Below, one piece after another: positions 1 to 4,749 of a DNA stretch of 7,673 bases. This stretch comes from an uncultured Collinsella sp. (GTDB lineage: Bacteria > Actinomycetota > Coriobacteriia > Coriobacteriales > Coriobacteriaceae): the NCBI GenBank assembly GCA_958435545.1, contig CAUBGU010000065.1, positions 1 to 7,673 of the forward strand, given 5' to 3'. Within the stretch, counting starts at the first letter, position 1. Each line of letters opens with the position of its first letter. A model generated the notes under the pieces. The model was not told the DNA's origin and ran no database searches. It saw only the letters and a list, made by a program, of their open reading frames with translations. The position numbers and the translations under genes are program-made.

Positions 1-374
1 TAGATGCCGGCCGCCGCGAGCGGGGTCACCTTAACGCCGAGCATCGTGCCGTCCGGGCGCGTGGTAAACCAGCTCTGCTCGACCTCGCGCTGGTGGAATT
101 CGCGAATCTGGCGCGCAGCCTTCTCGAGCGCGGCAACAAAGGCCGGATCAAGACCTTCGAGCGCGGCATCGATCTGCTCTTGCGGCAGGCGGAAGCTCTG
201 CAGCTCGACACCGTCAAAACGCTGACAGTAATCGCGCACCGCGGCATCGCCGTTGGCGCGCACGTTGGCCACGATATCGCGGGCGGCGTCGACGATGTTT
301 TGCGGCAGCACGCCCTTACGGTTGAGTTGGTTGGTAACGAGGCGCTCACCGGGAGCAAGTTTGATGGTCTTCAT
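1..374 (-). CDS. hisD: Histidinol dehydrogenase, N-terminal part (cut by window edge)
   Basis: Histidinol dehydrogenase catalyses the last two steps of histidine synthesis, oxidising L-histidinol to L-histidine with NAD in the cytoplasm. Only the first 124 codons are present and the frame runs off the left edge. The reading starts MKTIKLAPGERLVTNQLN and continues through IVANVRANGDAAVRDYCQRFDG, the typical N-terminal helix region of HisD, where the family has a G-D-x-A-x-x-x-Y-x-x-x-F-D pattern. It ends in VKVTPLAAAGI, just before the conserved Y-V-P-G-G loop of the family. The ATG at 374-372 is supported by AGGGG at 387-383, eight bases upstream. It lies 105 bases behind hisZG on the same strand, so co-transcription is likely. 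The zinc and catalytic residues lie outside the window. Confidence 0.93.
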   Translation of the reverse strand, partial: MKTIKLAPGERLVTNQLNRKGVLPQNIVDAARDIVANVRANGDAAVRDYCQRFDGVELQSFRLPQEQIDAALEGLDPAFVAALEKAARQIREFHQREVEQSWFTTRPDGTMLGVKVTPLAAAGI

Positions 375-382
375 ATCGGTAT

Positions 383-387
383 CCCCT
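383..387 (-). promoter_or_regulatory. Ribosome binding site of hisD
   Basis: AGGGG on the minus strand lies eight bases before the hisD ATG at 374-372. This fixes the start and allows independent translation after the 105-base gap behind hisZG. Confidence 0.7.
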
Positions 388-421
388 ATCGGTCGAGGTT
401 ATGTTCGAAAAACGAGAGACC

Positions 422-450
422 GGGCGGCGGCGCCAATCGGCCCGCAGCCC
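422..450 (-). other. Strong stem-loop between hisZG and hisD
   Basis: The arms GGGCGGCGG (422-430) and CCGCAGCCC (442-450) pair with one mismatch. A further GCC/GGC pair inside closes a four-base AATC loop. On the minus strand it is followed after nine bases by a TTTTT run at 412-408. It could act as a processing or stability hairpin, or as a weak internal terminator that lowers hisD relative to hisZG. The T run is too far from the stem for a standard intrinsic terminator, so the function is open. Confidence 0.45.
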
Positions 451-479
451 GTACGTTGGGGCGCCCGTGCGCGCTCGCG

Positions 480-2195
480 CTATTGTGCCGAGCCCGCGAC
501 GGGCTCAAAATGCTTGTCCTTAACGGCCGCGGCCAGGCGATCTGCCAGATTGCGTACGCGCGGATCAAGGCGCGCGGCACCCGGGTTGACAAAGAAGCGG
601 GCCGTGCAGTCCATGATGCGACCGGTGATGACCAGGTCGTTGTCGCGCAGCGTGGCGCCCGTGGCGGTAATATCCACGATGCGATCGGTCATGCCGACGA
701 TGGGGCCCAGCTCGATGTTGCCGTGCAGCGAAACGATGTCGGCGTTCACGCCGCGCTCGGCATACCAGGCACTCGCGATGCGCGGGTACTTGGTGGCCAC
801 GCGAAGCGACCCGCGACGGGCATAGTTGCGCTCGGCCTGGCCGGCGCGCCATGCGGGCTCCGCCTCGATAAACGTGCACAGGCCATAGCCCAGGTCGACC
901 AGCTGCAGCAGGTTAAGGTCTGCCTCGATGAGCGAGTCCCAACCGCAGATGCCGCAGTCGGCGCCGCCGCAGCCCACAAAGGCGGGCGCATCGCTGGGGC
1001 GCACGATGACAAACTCGATATCGCCGACCGTGCCCTCGTCGGCACGCGTGTCGCGGCCGCGCACGATTAGATGACGGCCGGGGTCACGCAGCTCAGAGAC
1101 ATCCAGGCCCGCGGCCTCGAGCACGTCGAGCGTGTCGGCCTTAAGCGAGCCCTTGGGCACGGCGATGCGCAGCGGGCCCTCGGCGCCACGGCCCGCGGCG
1201 TGATCGCCGTCGGAAGCGGCATCCTCGGCCGAGGTGCGCGCGGCCTCCAGGCGCTCGAGCGAAAAGGCGAAGCCCGCCGCCGGCACCTCGATACCGTCGC
1301 CAAATGCGCCGGTAAAGATGGAGTCATAGCGTCCGCCCGAACCGACCGGATCGGGCAGTCCGCCGGCATAAGCCTTAAAGACCAGGCCCGTGTAGTAATC
1401 GAAAGAGTTCATGATAGAGAAGTCGAACGACAGCACCTGGGCGTCCTCGGGTGCCAGGCCCTCAACCAGGGCACGCAGTTCGCGCGTGAGCGGCGCAGCG
1501 ATACCGGCAGCCGCCAGTAGCGCATCCACACGGTCGAGCACCTCGGCACCACCGTGCAGGCGCGGCAGCTCGCTAATGGCGGCCTTGACGGCATCGGACT
1601 CGACGCTTGCTGCCACGCGGGCATCGAGGCCCACAAAGTCGTTGGCATGCACGCAGCGCAGAGCCTCGGCAGCCAGCTCACGATCCTCGCATACCGCGAG
1701 CAATTCCTTAAACGGACGCACGCTGCCTGCGATAATGTGTGCACCGGGAAGTGCCAGCTCGCGTACGGCCTCGGCAACGAGCGAGACAATCTCGACATCG
1801 CCCGCGGTATCGCCCGCGCCGATAAGCTCAAAGCCCAACTGCGTAAACTGACGCGAACCACCGGCATTGCGCTGACACTCGCGAACCACCGGCGCCTCGT
1901 AACGTAAGCGCAGAGGCAAGTCGGCAGCGCGCATACGGGTCGAAACCAAGCGCACGATCGGCAGCGTGTTGTCGGGACGGACCACCAACAGGCGGCCGTC
2001 GTCATCAAAGAGCTTAAACGGCGTGTCCGCAATGCGGCCGCCTTCCTCGAGCGAACCCTTGTCCTCGAGCAGCGGTGTCTCGACCGGAAGGTAATGATGC
2101 TCCCTGAAGCAGCCCTTCACCGTACATGCGATCTCCTCGCGCGCCTGAGCCTCCTCGGGCAATATGTCCCGGAATCCCCACGGTGTGGCCGTCAT
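480..2195 (-). CDS. hisZG: HisZ-HisG fusion: ATP phosphoribosyltransferase, regulatory plus catalytic domains
   Basis: This 571-residue protein carries out the first committed step of histidine synthesis, joining ATP and PRPP to give N1-(5-phosphoribosyl)-ATP. Residues 1 to about 320 are HisZ, a histidyl-tRNA synthetase paralogue without the anticodon domain. Visible parts are the class II motif 2 region around RYEAPVVRECQR (98-109), DYYTGLVF (266-273), GGRYD (287-291) and AGFAFSLERL (307-316). The Arg that synthetases keep just before DYYTG is absent (IMNSF), as expected for a non-aminoacylating HisZ. A polar, low-complexity linker (about 320-340) leads to short-form HisG: AVPKGSL (345-351), VRPSDAPAFV (398-407), VATKYPRIA (466-474) and the PRPP-binding VDITATGATL (507-516). 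HisZ and short HisG are normally separate proteins that form a hetero-octamer with histidine feedback control. Here they are one chain with no stop or frameshift at the junction. The start is set by GAGGAGG at 2210-2204. Confidence 0.95.
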   Translation of the reverse strand: MTATPWGFRDILPEEAQAREEIACTVKGCFREHHYLPVETPLLEDKGSLEEGGRIADTPFKLFDDDGRLLVVRPDNTLPIVRLVSTRMRAADLPLRLRYEAPVVRECQRNAGGSRQFTQLGFELIGAGDTAGDVEIVSLVAEAVRELALPGAHIIAGSVRPFKELLAVCEDRELAAEALRCVHANDFVGLDARVAASVESDAVKAAISELPRLHGGAEVLDRVDALLAAAGIAAPLTRELRALVEGLAPEDAQVLSFDFSIMNSFDYYTGLVFKAYAGGLPDPVGSGGRYDSIFTGAFGDGIEVPAAGFAFSLERLEAARTSAEDAASDGDHAAGRGAEGPLRIAVPKGSLKADTLDVLEAAGLDVSELRDPGRHLIVRGRDTRADEGTVGDIEFVIVRPSDAPAFVGCGGADCGICGWDSLIEADLNLLQLVDLGYGLCTFIEAEPAWRAGQAERNYARRGSLRVATKYPRIASAWYAERGVNADIVSLHGNIELGPIVGMTDRIVDITATGATLRDNDLVITGRIMDCTARFFVNPGAARLDPRVRNLADRLAAAVKDKHFEPVAGSAQ

Positions 2196-2203
2196 CTGAT
2201 GAG

Positions 2204-2210
2204 CCTCCTC
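2204..2210 (-). promoter_or_regulatory. Ribosome binding site of hisZG
   Basis: GAGGAGG on the minus strand ends eight bases before the ATG at 2195-2193. It is a near-perfect Shine-Dalgarno sequence, suggesting strong translation of the first gene of the operon. Confidence 0.85.
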
Positions 2211-2230
2211 ATGCTGTGTTTCATATAGAA

Positions 2231-2262
2231 CAGAAGACCGGCATAGCTCCGCCGATCTTCTG
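2231..2262 (-). promoter_or_regulatory. Leader hairpin of the hisZG transcript
   Basis: The 12-base arms at 2231-2242 (CAGAAGACCGGC) and 2251-2262 (GCCGATCTTCTG) enclose an eight-base loop. Read as minus-strand RNA, all 12 positions pair, one being a G-U wobble. Read as plus-strand RNA, the same position is a C-A mismatch. This asymmetry points to an RNA element of the hisZG leader. There is no U tract after it, so it is not a plain terminator. If transcription starts just downstream of the -10-like hexamer at 2276-2271, the hairpin sits at the very 5' end of the mRNA, where it could protect the message. Confidence 0.55.
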
Positions 2263-2270
2263 GGTACTTT

Positions 2271-2276
2271 AGCATA
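2271..2276 (-). promoter_or_regulatory. Possible -10 element for hisZG
   Basis: TATGCT on the minus strand lies about 76 bases before the hisZG start and just upstream of the leader hairpin. No good -35 hexamer is seen 16-18 bases further upstream, so this promoter call is weak. Confidence 0.3.
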
Positions 2277-2378
2277 CTAGAGTGCTTGCGGGGAAAATCC
2301 TTGTCCGCAGCTCACACCGTATTCATTTGGAAACATAGGGGCAGACGCTCAGCTAAATCTGACGATTATCTAGGCCAA

Positions 2379-2428
2379 CCAGAAACCATATCCCGTTTTT
2401 CGTCTAAAAACTGGGATGCAGTTTCCGC
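2379..2428. repeat. 50-base inverted-repeat module (copy A)
   Basis: A 17-base arm CCAGAAACCATATCCCG (2379-2395), a 16-base loop and an inverted 17-base arm TGGGATGCAGTTTCCGC (2412-2428). The pairing is GAAAC/GTTTC, a 3x3 internal loop, then ATCCC/GGGAT, with GTTTTT/AAAAAC extending the stem into the loop. The arm and loop lengths are identical to those of the modules at 7290-7506. The right arm in reverse complement matches the arm at 7457-7473 in 15 of 17 positions. Both copies are followed by GAGGAC. It lies between, and outside, the predicted divergent transcripts. Confidence 0.7.
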
Positions 2429-2440
2429 TGAGGACCTTTT

Positions 2441-2490
2441 CCGAACTGCTTCTGCAGCGGCTGTTTTGGCTCCGGGACCGCGTCAATCGC
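2441..2490. repeat. Possible decayed second inverted-repeat module
   Basis: Starting 62 bases after copy A, the same period as in the downstream array, CCGAACTGCTTCTGC resembles the module left arm with a small deletion (AACTGC is kept). CGGGACCGCG at 2473-2482 resembles the start of a right arm. The arms no longer pair well, so this is tentative. Confidence 0.25.
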
Positions 2491-2515
2491 ATATCTTTAT
2501 GGCGCCTTTATCCTA

Positions 2516-2541
2516 CACATGTTGTATAACTACCAAATGTG
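2516..2541. promoter_or_regulatory. Imperfect palindrome, possible operator of the MMPL operon
   Basis: CACATGTTGT (2516-2525) and ACCAAATGTG (2532-2541) are inverted copies matching at 8 of 10 positions around a six-base centre. The site covers the -35 hexamer and most of the spacer of the predicted promoter, a placement typical of repressors such as those of the TetR family, which often control MMPL transporters. No regulator gene lies in the window, so the binding protein is unknown. Confidence 0.4.
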
Positions 2542-2550
2542 GAATATAAC
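2522..2550 (+). promoter_or_regulatory. Promoter of the MMPL / heptad-repeat operon
   Basis: TTGTAT (2522-2527) and TATAAC (2545-2550) are separated by exactly 17 bases. The -10 matches consensus at five of six positions and the -35 at three of six. Transcription would begin near 2557 and leave a leader of about 34 bases. The weak -35 and the overlapping palindrome fit a regulated promoter. Confidence 0.55.
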
Positions 2551-2578
2551 AAAGAGCAAAATATAGGCTGAGCGTTAT

Positions 2579-2583
2579 GGAGG
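2579..2583 (+). promoter_or_regulatory. Ribosome binding site deciding the MMPL start
   Basis: GGAGG lies seven bases before TTG at 2591 but only one base before the in-frame TTG at 2585. This makes 2591 the better start. No in-frame ATG occurs until residue 58. Confidence 0.75.
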
Positions 2584-2590
2584 ATTGAGG

Positions 2591-4717
2591 TTGAAAGAGA
2601 AGCTATTTCGATGGGTCGTGAAGCACCGCAAACCCATCATCGCGTTCTATGCGGTGGCAGCACTGGTATGCCTGTTCCTGCGCCAGTTTGTAGGCGTTAA
2701 CTACGACATTACGAGCTATCTGCCCGACGAAGCGGCGTCGACCGTCGCTCTGAATACCATGGGTGATGAGTTTGAGGGTGACATTCCCAACTGTCGCGTT
2801 ATGGTGCCCAATGTCTCGATCGCTCAGGCGCTCAAATACAAGGACAAAATCAAAAAGGTCGACGGCGTCGAGGAGGTCCTATGGCTTGACGACGCGGCAG
2901 ATATCGATCAGCCGCTTGCCACGCAAGACAAAGACACCGTTGAGACCTATTACAAAAAGAACAACGCCCTGTTTACGGTGACGGTTAATTCCGAAAAGGA
3001 GATCGAGGCAACCGACGCTATTCGAGATATCGTGGGCGACGAGGGCGCCATTACGGGCTCGGCCATGTCTAACGCGCTCGCCACCACATCGACCGAGCAG
3101 CAGATCAGCATTATCACGGTCGCTGTCATAGCGATTATCTTCGTGATTCTGGTCATCACGACTACCAGCTGGGCCGAACCCATCCTGGTGCTGCTGGGCC
3201 TGGGCGTCTCGGTGTTTATCAACTGGGGCACCAACCTCATCTTTGGCGAGATTAGCTTTGTCACCAACTCTGCGGGCTCCATTTTGCAGGTTGCCATCGC
3301 GCTGGACTTCTCGGTCTTTTTGCTGCACCGCTTTAACGAGGAGCGTGGCCGCCACAGCAGCGTTGCCGAAGACATGGTGCAGTCGTGCTGCCTGTCCTCG
3401 GTCGCCGTGTTTTCGAGCGGTTGCACGGTCTGCATCGGCTTTATCGCGCTTGCCGCCATGCAGTTTAAGATCGGCCCCGACCTTGGTCTTGCCCTTGCAA
3501 AGGGTATCGCCATCAGCCTGGTATCGGTCTTTACCTTTGTTCCTTCGATGTTCGTTCAGTTCGATGGCTTTGTGCAAAAATCGCAGCACAGGCCCTTTGT
3601 CCCGCCGCTGGGTAAGTTCGCCCGTCTGGTGCTCAAGGTCTGTATCCCCGCTGCCGTCGTGATCCTCGCCGTGGTTTACCCTGCGCGTGTGGCATCGACC
3701 TCCAGCGATATCACGTACTACTACGGCACTTCGCACATTTTTGGTTCGGATACGCGGCTTGGTCAGGATATGGACAAGGTCAAGGAGGTCTTTGGCAACT
3801 CCGATACCTACGTTGTGCTCGTTCCCCGTGGAGAGGTGAGCGAGGAGCAGGCACTCTCCAATGAGCTCAAGGCGCTCCCCGAGGTCAAGTCCATCCAGAG
3901 CTATGTTGACGTTGCGAGTCCCTATATCCCCACGGGCATGGCCGAAAAGGACACGCTCGATCTGGTGGAGGGAGAGCACTACAGCCGTTTGGTGCTCACG
4001 GTTACCGCGCCCTACGAGGGTCCGAGTACATTTAAGCTGGTCAAGAAGATTCGTTGTATCGCGGACAAACATTATCCGGGTAAGGCAATGCTCGCCGGCG
4101 AGGGCGTGAGCACCACCGACCTTAAGGACACCATCACCGTCGATAAGGGCAAGGTCGACCTCATCGCCGTCGTGGCCGTGTTCGCGGTCTTGCTGCTGGC
4201 CACCAAGTCGCTGAGCCTGCCGATCATCTTGGTGCTCGTGATTGAGACCTCGATCTGGGTCAACTTTGCTGCACCGCTCTACACCGGTATGCACGAGTTC
4301 TTCCTCGCCTACTTAATTGTGAGCTCCATCCAGCTGGGCGTTGCCGTCGACTACGGCATCCTGATTGCTGACCGCTATCGTGAGGACCGCGTGACCATGC
4401 ATAAGCGCGAAGCGCTACTCGAGACCATGGAAGCTTGCACGATTCCTGTTTTGACCTCTGGATCGGTTCTGCTAATCAGTGGCTTCCTGATCCATGCGAT
4501 CTCGAGCCACGGCGTGCTCAAGCAGATCGGCTGGTTCCTGGGCGTCGGCGTGAGCATCTCCCTAGTCGCCGTACTCTTTGCGCTGCCGGGTTTCCTGTAT
4601 GTGCTCGATGGCCTCATCGGCAAGACCACGCTCAAAGCTCATTTTTTGCCCAAGGATGCCCAGGATCCGGTTTCGGATACCACCGAGGCATCGGCTGCGG
4701 ACGGCTCCGCTCAGTAA
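2591..4717 (+). CDS. MMPL/RND-superfamily membrane transporter, 12 helices
   Basis: This 708-residue membrane protein is built as two homologous halves. Each half has one helix, a large external domain and five further helices. Approximate helices are 13-31, then a loop to 171, helices 172-190, 195-216, 226-246, 264-288, 297-323 and 344-363, a second loop to about 522, then helices at 523-538, 542-561, 570-593, 617-638 and 645-671. Helices 4 and 10 carry the RND/MMPL signature acidic residues: ALDFSVFLLHRFNEER (D239) and GVAVDYGILIADRYRE (D587), expected to relay protons. The family exports lipids, peptides or hydrophobic compounds using the proton gradient; no substrate is evident here. Helix 5 has an unusual run of cysteines (266, 267, 278, 281). 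The TTG start is chosen from the spacing of GGAGG. It is first in an operon with the secreted heptad-repeat protein 32 bases downstream. Confidence 0.9.
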   Translation: MKEKLFRWVVKHRKPIIAFYAVAALVCLFLRQFVGVNYDITSYLPDEAASTVALNTMGDEFEGDIPNCRVMVPNVSIAQALKYKDKIKKVDGVEEVLWLDDAADIDQPLATQDKDTVETYYKKNNALFTVTVNSEKEIEATDAIRDIVGDEGAITGSAMSNALATTSTEQQISIITVAVIAIIFVILVITTTSWAEPILVLLGLGVSVFINWGTNLIFGEISFVTNSAGSILQVAIALDFSVFLLHRFNEERGRHSSVAEDMVQSCCLSSVAVFSSGCTVCIGFIALAAMQFKIGPDLGLALAKGIAISLVSVFTFVPSMFVQFDGFVQKSQHRPFVPPLGKFARLVLKVCIPAAVVILAVVYPARVASTSSDITYYYGTSHIFGSDTRLGQDMDKVKEVFGNSDTYVVLVPRGEVSEEQALSNELKALPEVKSIQSYVDVASPYIPTGMAEKDTLDLVEGEHYSRLVLTVTAPYEGPSTFKLVKKIRCIADKHYPGKAMLAGEGVSTTDLKDTITVDKGKVDLIAVVAVFAVLLLATKSLSLPIILVLVIETSIWVNFAAPLYTGMHEFFLAYLIVSSIQLGVAVDYGILIADRYREDRVTMHKREALLETMEACTIPVLTSGSVLLISGFLIHAISSHGVLKQIGWFLGVGVSISLVAVLFALPGFLYVLDGLIGKTTLKAHFLPKDAQDPVSDTTEASAADGSAQ

Positions 4718-4736
4718 CGTTTTACAAAGCAGTTGG

Positions 4737-4742
4737 AAGGAA
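4737..4742 (+). promoter_or_regulatory. Ribosome binding site of the heptad-repeat gene
   Basis: AAGGAA lies seven bases before ATG 4750. The frame stays open upstream as far as 4435, but that extension overlaps the MMPL gene in another frame and would put a signal peptide in mid-protein. The ATG at 4750 is therefore the start. Confidence 0.75.
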
Positions 4743-4749
4743 TACCGCA

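Larger units (their letters stand above)
2196..2590. other. Divergent intergenic region between hisZG and the MMPL operon
   Basis: This 395-base stretch is more AT-rich than the genes beside it and holds no convincing gene. In order it contains the hisZG ribosome binding site and leader hairpin, a possible hisZG -10 element, an unassigned stretch at about 2282-2378, one 50-base inverted-repeat module, a possible decayed second module at about 2441-2490, an imperfect palindrome over a plus-strand promoter, and the ribosome binding site of the MMPL gene. Confidence 0.8.

Noticed and set aside
93..1070. Plus-strand frame of 325 codons
   Set aside because: It is antisense to hisD and hisZG, both of which are clear by motif, and crosses their intergenic gap.
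2471..2483. T-box-like ACCGCG in GGGACCGCGTC
   Set aside because: The full T-box GGTGGNACCGCG is not present, no specifier or terminator structure is seen, it lies upstream of the predicted promoter, and the downstream gene is not an amino-acid or tRNA-charging gene.
2286..2549. Open frame of 87 codons in the divergent intergenic region
   Set aside because: It starts with TTG without a ribosome binding site, runs through the inverted-repeat module and over the MMPL promoter, and its product looks like no protein family.
2577..2588. Tiny frame ATG GAG GAT TGA just before the MMPL start
   Set aside because: The ATG has no ribosome binding site of its own. The GGAGG it overlaps is better explained as the ribosome binding site of the TTG at 2591.
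2879..4294. Minus-strand frame of 471 codons
   Set aside because: It lies wholly inside the MMPL gene on the opposite strand, and its charged, His- and Gln-rich, low-complexity product is what a high-GC antisense frame gives.
4435..4749. Upstream extension of the heptad-repeat protein
   Set aside because: It overlaps the MMPL gene in another frame and would bury the signal peptide. The ATG at 4750 has its own ribosome binding site.
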